The position numbers and the translations under genes are program-made. A stretch of 41,913 bases of DNA from the IMG/VR virus record IMGVR_UViG_3300020027_000018, positions 1-41,913 of that record. One strand, written 5' to 3'. Source of the DNA: a virus. Positions 1 to 8,355 of the stretch are shown here, piece after piece (the first letter of the stretch is position 1; the number at the start of each line of letters is the position of its first letter). The notes under the pieces were generated by a model. It ran no database searches, was not told the DNA's origin, and saw nothing but the letters and a program-made list of their open reading frames with translations.

Positions 1-1
1 T

Positions 2-3000
2 TTAGCAGCACTTTCTGGGGGTGCGGCAATAGCTGGAGGTGCATTAATTACTGTAGCAAAACGAGGTTTTGAGTTCCAACAAGTAATGGAAACTACTAAA
101 ATCTCTATTGCTACGCTTATTACACAATTTAAAGACCTGTATGACGCACAAGGTACTCAAATCGGTGCGTTTAAAGAACTATCTGACAGCCAGATAAAAG
201 CAATGTCCGCAACTGAGCGTGATACATACAGCAAACAACAAGCTGTGTCTATTAATGAACAGCTAACCGCATCTATTGGTATTGCTTCAAGGGCATTTAA
301 TACACTAACAGCAGAAGCTGCACAGTCACCTTTTACTACACAAGATTTAGCGAAAGGTTTTCAGGCTGTTGTAGCTAGTTTAGGGCAATATAATATAAAC
401 TCAGACCAAGCCGCAAAGCTGACCGTTACACTTGGACGTGTTTCGGCTGTTGCTGGTGTTAGTGCAGCAAACATGGCTTCGCAGTTTACTCTGTTTTTAA
501 CAGGTGCGGGCCGTATTACTTCACCACTTAGTCGTTTTGCCTCATCGGTGGGCTTAACTAAGCAGAAAATGGCTGAACTTCGTGAGGAATTTCGCAAAGC
601 AAAAGATGACCCTGAAAAAACTGCAGCTGTCTTAGCTGTTCTAACTACTAGACTTGCAGCATTTGATATTGCTGGTTTACGAGTTGCACAAAGTTGGGCT
701 GGTATTATGTCCAACATGGAAGAATCATTTGACCTGTTCGCAGGTGCTGTGACAAAGGGACTCTTCGAAAAGGTTCGAAATGCATTTATCCAAACAATTC
801 CAGTCCTAAATGAAACTGGACAAAAGATGGTCAACGTATTTGATGAATCTGGAAAATTAATTGAAACCAAAGTCGAAGGTACTGGAGAGCACATCAAAGG
901 TACTATTGAACAAGTTAAAACTAAAACAACTGGCATTATTGCTCAAATCTTTGAGTTCGATGAAAATGGTAAGTTCGCTCATGCTGGCGGAGAACTAGCA
1001 ACTTTATTTACTGCACCATTCAAAAAACTTATAGGAAGTCTTCAAGGATTGTTCGATATTATTGGCACCGATATTGCTTACGCTCTAGAGGTTATTGTAG
1101 CTAAAGTGACTGAGTGGGCAGATTGGGCAGGAGACAATAAGCAGACAATTATTGATACGTATATTAATATTAAACAGGTTCTTATTTCTATTGGTAATAT
1201 CGTTGTAGCTTCGAGCAAATTTTTCGGTGTTTCAGAGGATATTAACACTAATTTCGAAAATCTTAATACGATTCTTAGTAAAACTGTAGACCTTATTAAT
1301 CAGCTGTCAAACGCTTTCAGTGGAATTGATTATATTAAGCAGAAAGCTGAATTGATGCAACTTGAGGCTCAAAGAAAAACTAATAATGCAGATGAGTATC
1401 TACCTTCATGGTTAGGCGGTGGTGACCAGAGTAAGGAAAACGCTCAACTTGATAAAGATATTACAACTAAGAAGCGTATTATTGCCCAAATGGAAGAAAA
1501 CGCCAGTAATGAAGCTGATAGACAGGATAGGGCAAAAGACCCTCTTAAATACTATCAAAATCGTGTAGATGCGGCTAAAACAAAAGGTCTAAGTGGTTAT
1601 AAAGCTACTCAAAGCTTTATACCAGAATTCTTTGCTGGTAAGACAGATACAGAGGTAATGAATCTTATCAAGGAAGCTGACGCCAGAGAAAAAGGTTTTG
1701 TTCCATATCAGCCAACTGCTACAACTGAAAAGCCAACCAATCGACCCGGTGAGGATGGTGCGGGTGGTGGTGGCGGAGCTGGTGCTAAAACTAGAAGTCC
1801 GAGATTAAAGTCTTTATTTGCAGACCGAAAAGCTCTTGCGGAAGCTGAATTAGACATAGAAAAAACTAAAGAAAGTAATGCCTATGATTTACTTAAAGAA
1901 TCTTTGTCTCGTCAAGCAGATGCGTTGAAACAATCTCTTGAAGATTTTGAAATAGATTATACTGAGTACTATGACCAACTAAAGGTCTTACGTGGTCAGG
2001 AATTAGCTTCTGAAATACAGCACCAAGATAATTTGCAGCATATTGCGGAACAAAATGGTGTGTTTGCACAAGACGCTATCAAACAGGAACGTATAGATGC
2101 ACAGGCAAACTATGATGACTCTGAAAAGAAGGCAGGAGACTTAGCTAAATTAACTAGGGAACTTCAAAGTCTTGACATTAAAGAAAACGTTGAAAAACTT
2201 AAAACTCAACGAGATTTGCTTGATGTGGAAGCAAAACGTGTTGCTTTGATGGAGAAACAGAAGCAAATATTACGTGAAATTTCTATTGAATATAGAAAAG
2301 CAGTATCTGCGGACAGAGCTTCGCGTAGAGAAGTAGATTCTATACTTGATGGTTTAACTGGTTCAGATACTCAAGGTGAGAGAGAGCGAGCACAACAACG
2401 TGTATTTGTAAGTAATGCAGAACTTTATCAAAAAATAGAATCAGGTCGTAGAAGTACATTAGGTCTTGCTGGGCAAGAACTAGAGATAGCTGAAAAGAAT
2501 AATGTTTTAGTTGACGAGTATTTGTCTAAGCTTGCAGATATTGTACTTATTCAAACAGAGCGTATAGATACACAATTTGCTTTAAATCAATTAAATAAAG
2601 AAGAAGAGAAACATCAAAACATTATAAGTGAATTGGAACTTCTAAAAAGTTTAGGGTATAAAGGAAGTCTAGCTGTCACTAAAGAAATAGTAGAAGAAAA
2701 TAGAAGATATGCTAAAGTTTTAGAAATTCAAATAGGGCTTTTAGCAGAAAAAGAAGCTCTTGCTCTTAGTAAAGGTGAGATAGAAAGGGCTCGTGAGTTA
2801 CGACAAACAATAATTGAAACCAGTAGACAGATAGTAATTCTTAATACAGTTACGGAAGAAAAACTATTTGCTGCTGTCGAAGAATCTCGTTCTGGTTTAA
2901 CAACTTTCTTCCAAGACATACAAGCCGATATAACCGATGTAGGAGGAGCATTTACACGGTTAGGTCAGAGTATACTTGGTACGGTGCAAAAATTACTTGC

Positions 3001-4744
3001 AGACGCAGCAGTTAAAAAATTCATGGGGTTCTTCTTAGGGGACGAAGGCCAGACCGGAGGAACAAAACAAGGATTTTTTGCTTCTGTACTTAGAAAAATG
3101 GGTCTTGACCCAAACTCTAAGAAAGCTGAAGAGAACGAGAAGTTACGTAAAAAGATAGAAGAAAATCCTGTAACAGTTGGAACTGAAACTAAAAAAGTAT
3201 TAGATAAATTAAAAGAAACTGCTACAGATATTACTGCAGCAGATGTTAAAATCAATGCTGCTAATGTAATTGTAAACGGAAATCAACTAGGAGCTTTACC
3301 TAAAAGCTTTAAGAACATTAAAGTTGACGAGAAAACAGGTCAAACTTCTATAACAGGTAATAACGGTGTAGTTAACCCTACTGGAAATATGTTAGGAGGT
3401 ACAGGGCCAGATGGTTCTGTAGGATTAGCTAATCAAGGCTACACCTTTATGCCTATCCTTCCAACTGGAACAACTGGTAGTGGTACAGAGGGACAGGTTG
3501 AACTTATAATGGTTCCTAAAGGGACTGTAAATACCGCTTATAGTGAGCTAAGTCAAAAACTTGGAGGTCTTTCTACCCCTCCGTTTGCTGGCGGAGACCC
3601 TTTGGCAGGTACAACTTCTCCATCCGCACCCGTACCAGTAACAGTAGTTGAAAATCCTAATAGCGTAGGAAGCTTAAGCGGAGGAGAAACTTTAGAGAAT
3701 AAAGCAGTAAATACATCAGTTGAAGGGTTAGCTCCTGTTCTTACCGCACTCCAAGAAATTAATTTACTTCTTCAAAGTATAAATCAAGGTGGAATTAATT
3801 TATTTCAAGAGGTTACTCAACTTGCACTTAAAATTGATTTACCAATAAGTGTAGCTGTGTTTAGAATAGAACAAGCTATCCAAAAAGCGACTATGGAAAT
3901 AGTATCAGCTCTATCGTCTTTAGGAGGGGAAGGAGACAGTCTTACATCCGCAATAAGTTCAGGAGGAGAGGGATTATTTAGTGGAATATCTAAATTCTTC
4001 TCTAATTTATTTGGAGGAGGTACGGCCAGTGTTATTCCCGGAGGCGGGGCTACAGTGATAAGACGAGGCACTGGAGGAAAAATCTCAGGGCCGGGCGGGC
4101 CAAAAGATGATAAAATACCTGCTTGGCTGTCCAACGGGGAGTTTGTAATACAGGCATCTGCTGCAAAAGCACTAGGAGCTAAAAAACTTTGGGAATTAAA
4201 TAATGCTCATAAAGACGCTCCTAAATTTGCAAACGGTGGACTTCTTGATTTAGCTAAAAAATTGTCTGGAAGTGGAAAAAGTGGTGGTATAAAAGGAGCT
4301 CTGAAAGGAGGAGCCATAAGTGCTGCTATTTCTATCGGTTTAGCTTTGCTTGGTCGTTTATTCGCTAAAAAACAGCCTAAGAGTGACCCTAACCGTGTAA
4401 AAGACCCTTATGGTTTAAATCCTGATACATTAACATTTTATAAGAATCCTATAATAAGTGGTGCTCGTAATTATCTTGCAAGCGGCGGATTCCCGACCAG
4501 CAGCCGTACTTTAATGGGGAATATGCCTAAATTTAATTCAGGAGGAGCGGTACAACTTGACAATATGGACTCTATTCTGTCACAATTACAGGGTAGTAAA
4601 GGAAATGATTCCTTTAATATCAAGCAAAATATTAACATCACAACTCCTGATGTGCACAGCTTCCGCAACAGTCGTGCTCAAGTTGAGCGTGAGTTATCCA
4701 GAGTTACTCAAAGAGGTTTAAAACGTAAAGCACCTAATTATTAA
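2..4744 (+). CDS. Tape measure protein (5' end outside window)
   Basis: The frame is open from the first complete codon, so the gene begins upstream; the first internal ATG is at 86. About 1,580 codons are visible. The N-terminal part has the Ala/Gly-rich helical pattern of phage tape measure proteins. The middle (roughly residues 600-1000 counted from the ATG at 86) is Glu/Lys/Gln-rich predicted coiled coil. The C-terminal third has the family's glycine-rich sections, including GPGGPKDD and LSNGEFVIQASA around residues 1335-1360. The protein sets tail length and is carried in the tail lumen for DNA ejection. It is the first gene of a tail run of about 17 kb, followed by DUF2460 and DUF2163 proteins as in other siphoviruses. 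The TAA stop is followed by about 94 bases without a gene. Confidence 0.92.
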   Translation, partial: LAALSGGAAIAGGALITVAKRGFEFQQVMETTKISIATLITQFKDLYDAQGTQIGAFKELSDSQIKAMSATERDTYSKQQAVSINEQLTASIGIASRAFNTLTAEAAQSPFTTQDLAKGFQAVVASLGQYNINSDQAAKLTVTLGRVSAVAGVSAANMASQFTLFLTGAGRITSPLSRFASSVGLTKQKMAELREEFRKAKDDPEKTAAVLAVLTTRLAAFDIAGLRVAQSWAGIMSNMEESFDLFAGAVTKGLFEKVRNAFIQTIPVLNETGQKMVNVFDESGKLIETKVEGTGEHIKGTIEQVKTKTTGIIAQIFEFDENGKFAHAGGELATLFTAPFKKLIGSLQGLFDIIGTDIAYALEVIVAKVTEWADWAGDNKQTIIDTYINIKQVLISIGNIVVASSKFFGVSEDINTNFENLNTILSKTVDLINQLSNAFSGIDYIKQKAELMQLEAQRKTNNADEYLPSWLGGGDQSKENAQLDKDITTKKRIIAQMEENASNEADRQDRAKDPLKYYQNRVDAAKTKGLSGYKATQSFIPEFFAGKTDTEVMNLIKEADAREKGFVPYQPTATTEKPTNRPGEDGAGGGGGAGAKTRSPRLKSLFADRKALAEAELDIEKTKESNAYDLLKESLSRQADALKQSLEDFEIDYTEYYDQLKVLRGQELASEIQHQDNLQHIAEQNGVFAQDAIKQERIDAQANYDDSEKKAGDLAKLTRELQSLDIKENVEKLKTQRDLLDVEAKRVALMEKQKQILREISIEYRKAVSADRASRREVDSILDGLTGSDTQGERERAQQRVFVSNAELYQKIESGRRSTLGLAGQELEIAEKNNVLVDEYLSKLADIVLIQTERIDTQFALNQLNKEEEKHQNIISELELLKSLGYKGSLAVTKEIVEENRRYAKVLEIQIGLLAEKEALALSKGEIERARELRQTIIETSRQIVILNTVTEEKLFAAVEESRSGLTTFFQDIQADITDVGGAFTRLGQSILGTVQKLLADAAVKKFMGFFLGDEGQTGGTKQGFFASVLRKMGLDPNSKKAEENEKLRKKIEENPVTVGTETKKVLDKLKETATDITAADVKINAANVIVNGNQLGALPKSFKNIKVDEKTGQTSITGNNGVVNPTGNMLGGTGPDGSVGLANQGYTFMPILPTGTTGSGTEGQVELIMVPKGTVNTAYSELSQKLGGLSTPPFAGGDPLAGTTSPSAPVPVTVVENPNSVGSLSGGETLENKAVNTSVEGLAPVLTALQEINLLLQSINQGGINLFQEVTQLALKIDLPISVAVFRIEQAIQKATMEIVSALSSLGGEGDSLTSAISSGGEGLFSGISKFFSNLFGGGTASVIPGGGATVIRRGTGGKISGPGGPKDDKIPAWLSNGEFVIQASAAKALGAKKLWELNNAHKDAPKFANGGLLDLAKKLSGSGKSGGIKGALKGGAISAAISIGLALLGRLFAKKQPKSDPNRVKDPYGLNPDTLTFYKNPIISGARNYLASGGFPTSSRTLMGNMPKFNSGGAVQLDNMDSILSQLQGSKGNDSFNIKQNINITTPDVHSFRNSRAQVERELSRVTQRGLKRKAPNY

Positions 4745-4838
4745 GGAGTGCTGAATTCAGTCAGAGGTTTATTTTGATTGCAGTATTTACAAATTTTACT
4801 CATAAAATTATTATGATATTTATTAGGAGTTGTGTCAA

Positions 4839-5735
4839 ATGAGCCTGGACAATGTAGTTTTTCCTTTAATGTTAGAAGCAGGAACAAGTATTCCTGAATT
4901 TAGTACCACTATTATCCCAACAGGTAGTGGTGCAGAGCAGCGTATTGGAAACTGGTTAGACTCTCGCGTTACCTTTAATGCTGCTATGGGAGTCAGAAGT
5001 AAAAAAGATTTACAAACTCTAGTCAATTTTTTTCGTGCAAGAAAAGGAAGGCTTCGTGCTTTTCTTGTTAAAGACCTGCTAGATTTTCAGGCATCAGGAG
5101 ATATATTTGCACTAGGAGATGGTGTAACTAAAGACTTTCAGTTGCAACGAGTTTATACAGATATGGCTACTAGTGCAGCTTATGGTGTACAAGGTAATGT
5201 AGACAATAGACCAATATTTAAACCGGTGCCTTCTACAGTTGATGTGTATGGAGGAATTGCAGGTGTAACTTTATTAACAGAGGGAGGGTTTGGAGCAACT
5301 GCTTCAGCCACAGTTTCAGGAGGTATAATTACGGCTATTACAATTACTAATGGTGGCTCAGGTTACACAACTGCCCCTACGGTACTCATAACAGGAGGCG
5401 GAGGTTCAGGAGCGTCCGCAACGTCTACAATAGCCACTGGTGCGGTGACCGGAACAACGAGTTTAGTAGGAGGGACTGGTTTTACATCTATACCAACTAT
5501 TACACTTGTAAATACAAACAACAACTACTCTATAAATTATAAAACAGGAATTATATCTTTTGTTACCGCTCCTACCTCTGGGCACATTTTAAACTGGTTC
5601 GGTGAATTCTACATTCCTTGCAGATTTATAGATGATAGACTTCCTGCCGATGAGATATTTTATGACATGGTAGAGCAAAAAGGAGCAGGTAATATTCCTG
5701 ATATAGGTCTTGTAGAGACCCGGGATTTCGAATAA
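4839..5735 (+). CDS. DUF2460 tail protein with inserted Gly-rich repeat module
   Basis: The N-terminus and the stretch VTFNAAMGVRSKKDL followed by FFRARKGRLRAFLVKD match the DUF2460 family (TIGR02217-type, GTA gene 12-like), a distal tail component. I place the start at the ATG at 4839: AGGAG at 4825-4829 lies nine bases upstream, whereas the in-frame TTG at 4830 would touch the ribosome site. Between the two DUF2460 halves lies a module of about 75 residues with repeated SGGxITxITxTNGGSGYTTAP pattern. The same module occurs in the giant tail protein. The gene ends with RDFE and TAA, and that 3' end recurs at the end of the adjacent HNH gene. Confidence 0.85.
   Translation: MSLDNVVFPLMLEAGTSIPEFSTTIIPTGSGAEQRIGNWLDSRVTFNAAMGVRSKKDLQTLVNFFRARKGRLRAFLVKDLLDFQASGDIFALGDGVTKDFQLQRVYTDMATSAAYGVQGNVDNRPIFKPVPSTVDVYGGIAGVTLLTEGGFGATASATVSGGIITAITITNGGSGYTTAPTVLITGGGGSGASATSTIATGAVTGTTSLVGGTGFTSIPTITLVNTNNNYSINYKTGIISFVTAPTSGHILNWFGEFYIPCRFIDDRLPADEIFYDMVEQKGAGNIPDIGLVETRDFE
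5724..5735 (+). repeat. Direct repeat copy 1, 3' end of DUF2460 gene
   Basis: The 12 bases GATTTCGAATAA encode DFE-stop of the DUF2460 protein. The identical 12 bases recur at 6450-6461 as the end of the HNH gene, in the same reading frame (offset 726 bases). The codon before is CGG here and CGT in the second copy, both Arg. Confidence 0.9.
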
Positions 5736-5753
5736 ATATGGCATATTGAATTT

Positions 5754-6461
5754 ATGAAAATTAAAAAATGTGCAAAATGTGGGGTAGAAAAAGAATTAGA
5801 ATCTAATTTTAGATTTAGAACATCAAGAAATACTTACTATACTCAATGTGATGAGTGTGTTAGACAGAGAAACTTACTGTATAATAAAAGTCAACGTGGA
5901 CAAGAAAGTTTGAAAAATGCTAAAAAGACGTTCAAAGAAAAAATTAAAGCTGGTACTAACTTAATCGAAATAGACTCTAGAGTTTGTACTAAATGCTGTA
6001 AAGAAAAAACTATAACATCTTTTCATAAGTCTTTAGATAATAAAACAGGACGTTCTGCAATTTGTATTATATGTTGGAGGGATAAATCCTATAAATATGA
6101 ACAAACCTCTGCGGGGCGACTGAGTAGGTTAAAAACTATTGAAAAGTATAAAAATTCTCCTAAAAGCAAGTATAATAACAGAAAGAAAGTTTTAAGTAAA
6201 TTTAACATTACTCCTGAAGAGTACGATGAAATTTTAATTTTTCAAAACAAAAATTGTGCCGTTTGTGGCAATAACAATAAAAAACACAGCCTGGCTGTAG
6301 ACCATTCACATATTACTGGAAAGAATAGAGGTCTTTTGTGTAATGTTTGTAATTATACTATATCAAGAATAGAGAATGATTTGTCTTTATTAGATAAAAT
6401 TAAAGATTATCTTGAAAATCCTCCATTTGAACGGCTAATAAAAATTCGTGATTTCGAATAA
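5754..6461 (+). CDS. HNH (endonuclease VII-type) homing-like nuclease
   Basis: The 235-residue protein has two N-terminal CxxC...CxxC zinc-ribbon repeats (from residues 5 and 78 approximately). A C-terminal Endo VII/HNH core follows: CAVCG near residue 168, then VDHSHITGKNRGLLCNVCN. This is the recombination endonuclease VII/HNH fold common in free-standing phage homing endonucleases. After the usual end of such proteins (YLENPP) it has a short tail ending IRDFE, which matches the TRDFE end of the upstream DUF2460 protein. It is in the same frame as the DUF2460 gene, 18 bases downstream of its stop, with no strong ribosome site before the ATG. It interrupts the tail operon and its codon use is more AT-rich than its neighbours, consistent with horizontal entry. 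Confidence 0.85.
   Translation: MKIKKCAKCGVEKELESNFRFRTSRNTYYTQCDECVRQRNLLYNKSQRGQESLKNAKKTFKEKIKAGTNLIEIDSRVCTKCCKEKTITSFHKSLDNKTGRSAICIICWRDKSYKYEQTSAGRLSRLKTIEKYKNSPKSKYNNRKKVLSKFNITPEEYDEILIFQNKNCAVCGNNNKKHSLAVDHSHITGKNRGLLCNVCNYTISRIENDLSLLDKIKDYLENPPFERLIKIRDFE
6450..6461 (+). repeat. Direct repeat copy 2, 3' end of HNH gene
   Basis: Second copy of GATTTCGAATAA, fused in frame to the HNH coding sequence, so that the nuclease ends with the same DFE-stop as the upstream tail gene. Confidence 0.9.
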
Positions 6462-6470
6462 GCAGACAAA

Positions 6471-6485
6471 TCCCGGAATCCGGGA
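6471..6485. other. GC-rich hairpin before DUF2163 gene
   Basis: TCCCGG-AAT-CCGGGA forms a perfect six-base-pair stem with a three-base loop in an otherwise AT-rich gap between the HNH stop and the next start. It lacks a T-tract, so it is not a clear terminator. A related CCCGGG lies just before the other copy of the direct repeat (5719-5724). Confidence 0.6.
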
Positions 6486-6496
6486 ACTTTAATTTT

Positions 6497-7899
6497 ATGA
6501 AAACAGCAAGAAATTACACAGCTCCTTATATAAGCTCTTCTTTAAAAGACTACATGCAAGGTGCAAGTTTAACTTTAGCAACGTGCTGGAGATTAGTAGC
6601 TAAAAATGGAAATACAGTAGCTGCTACATCACACACTCGAGATTTAGACTTGACAGCTTATCCTTCTATCACCTTTTTAAGCACTCAAGGCGTAGTACCG
6701 TCTGCAGTTGATTCTGAAGCAGGTTTAACTTCAGCTGGTTTAGAAGTGGACGGGCTTTTTAAAGTCACAGTAATAGACGAGGAAAGTATAGCATACGGAG
6801 ATTGGGATGCCGCTTATTTTGAGGTGTTTATTATAAACTATGAAGCTCCTGAAATGGGAGAACTTGTTATGTTTGCAGGTTACATAGGAAATGTAAAAAC
6901 ATATGGACAACGATTTAGAGCAGAAGGAAGACCTCTAACCAGTAAAGCTACACAAGAAATAGGTGCACTGTTCACTCCTAAGTGTACAGTACGAAATTTA
7001 GGAGATAATAAATGTAAGGTAAATTTAGCTTCTCCTGCAGGCGGAGATGGAGCACCTATAACTGTGACTGGAACTGTAACAAGTGGAGGTTCAAACATAG
7101 AATTTGAAGACTCAAGCAGAACAGAAACTACCTCCTATTTTGATTACGGAGTTATACAGTTTACATCAGGTATATTAAATGGTAAACTATCTGAAGTTAG
7201 AAGTTATTTAGGGACAACAGTTACAACTGTAGTCCGCATACCGTCAAACAATACATGGAAAGTGTCAGCTTCAAACCCTGCGGGATGGGAGACAGCAGGT
7301 TATAATGACAGTGGGTGGTCTAACGCTGTTATGCAAGGAGCTATGGGAGCTCTTCCTTGGGGAACCACTCCAAATTTCCCAACGGCTTAACCTCACAATG
7401 GATTTGGAATCAAGATACTCGTAATAGGTCTAATATAGCTGGAAACATGTATTTTAGAAAAACTTTTACTCCTAACGTAGCCTCTGGTGTGCTAACAATA
7501 GCAGTAGATAACAGTTATACAGTATATTTAAACGGAGTCTCAATAGGTACAGGTAGTAATTATCAAGTTTCACAAACTTATGCTTTATCTCTCAATATAG
7601 GAGTACCGAATGTTATAGCAATTGCAGCGGTAAATCAAACTGTGCCAATAACAGTTATTAATCCAGCAGGTGTTTTAGTAGATATAAAACTTGCTCCGTA
7701 TGCCCCAGTAGGAGGAGGTGGTACATTTAGACTTCAAACTCCTATGTCCCGTATAATACCAGCAGGTACAACTTATACTGCAATACGAGGTTGTGATAGA
7801 ACTTGGCAGACCTGTAAAGGGACTTATAATAATTTGATTAACTTTAGAGGGTTTCCATTTGTTCCCGGAATCGAGAAGGCCTATAAAATCAACCGATAA
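6497..7899 (+). CDS. DUF2163 (phage BR0599-type) tail protein, split by a -1 frameshift
   Basis: Residues 1-240 match the DUF2163 N-terminal region, with the Cys pair in FTPKCTVRNLGDNKCKVNL. The frame closes at 7390, but the -1 frame carries straight on to 7899. It completes an inserted beta-sandwich domain (NTWKVSASNPAGWETAGYND before the shift, SQWIWNQDTRN after it) and then the family's C-terminal signature GCDRTWQTCKGTYNNL with INFRGFPFVPG. The halves are therefore one gene: 294 residues in frame 0 plus 173 in frame -1 would give about 467. The shift falls inside the inserted galactose-binding-like domain, at or near an A_AAT_TTC heptamer (7372-7378). It could be programmed frameshifting, a real mutation or a base-calling error in the CCC run. 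This family sits at the distal end of siphovirus tails beside the NlpC/P60 peptidase. Confidence 0.85.
7372..7378 (+). promoter_or_regulatory. Candidate -1 slippery heptamer A_AAT_TTC
   Basis: Read in the frame of the DUF2163 gene the codons are CCA AAT TTC CCA ACG GCT TAA. The heptamer has the X_XXY_YYZ form required for tandem -1 slippage and lies four codons before the stop. After slipping, the next codon is CCC and the protein continues for 173 residues in the correct family. I see no strong downstream stem-loop, and the nearest upstream AAGGAG is about 35 bases away. Confidence 0.4.
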
Positions 7900-7905
7900 T
7901 ATAAT

Positions 7906-8355
7906 ATGACAATAACAAGACAGCAAGTACAAAACGCAGCACGTAAGCTTATAGGAGCTGAATGGCATCATCAAGGGAGAAATGTTGGTGCTGGCATAGA
8001 CTGTATAGGTGGCATTATTTATATAGGTCTTGATGTTGGTTATTTTACAGAAGAGGAAGTTGCTAATTTTGACAGTATAGATTACGGAAGAAATCCTACA
8101 GCATATAATTTATTAATTGTTCGTATGCGGGAATATCTTGATGAAATACCAATAAATGAAGCCCGTGAGGGAGATATACTTGCTTTTAGGATGGCTGGAG
8201 AGCAAGTAACAAGTCATGTAGGAACTATAACAAAAGGTGACAGAGAATACATGGTAATACATTCTTTAGAGAATAAAACGACGATTGAAGAGCCGCTAAG
8301 AAGATGGGGTAAGTATATAACCCATGCCTTCAGGTTAAGAGGAATAGAGGATTAA
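7906..8355 (+). CDS. NlpC/P60-type tail peptidase
   Basis: This 149-residue protein has the layout of phage tail NlpC/P60-like cysteine peptidases: a catalytic-type Cys in GIDCIGGIIYIG near residue 33 and a later His in SHVGTI near residue 101. The fit in family length and its position between the DUF2163 protein and the hub protein (GTA gene 14-type slot) support the call. Such proteins are thought to open peptidoglycan locally during infection or to process tail parts. Its stop overlaps the start of the next gene (TAATG), implying translational coupling. Confidence 0.8.
   Translation: MTITRQQVQNAARKLIGAEWHHQGRNVGAGIDCIGGIIYIGLDVGYFTEEEVANFDSIDYGRNPTAYNLLIVRMREYLDEIPINEAREGDILAFRMAGEQVTSHVGTITKGDREYMVIHSLENKTTIEEPLRRWGKYITHAFRLRGIED

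Noticed and set aside
361-936. Minus-strand open frame opposite the tape measure gene (and many similar ones elsewhere)
   Set aside because: Composition and start context are those of antisense shadows; the plus-strand proteins match known families over the same ground.
4773-4808. Promoter between the tape measure and DUF2460 genes
   Set aside because: TTGATT or TTGCAG with TACTCA or TAAAAT can be found, but spacing or -10 quality is poor, so it is not listed as a feature.
5736-6461. Self-splicing intron holding the HNH gene in the DUF2460 gene
   Set aside because: The DUF2460 protein is complete with its own stop before the HNH gene. The flanking repeat explains the pattern without splicing, and I see no intron core elements.
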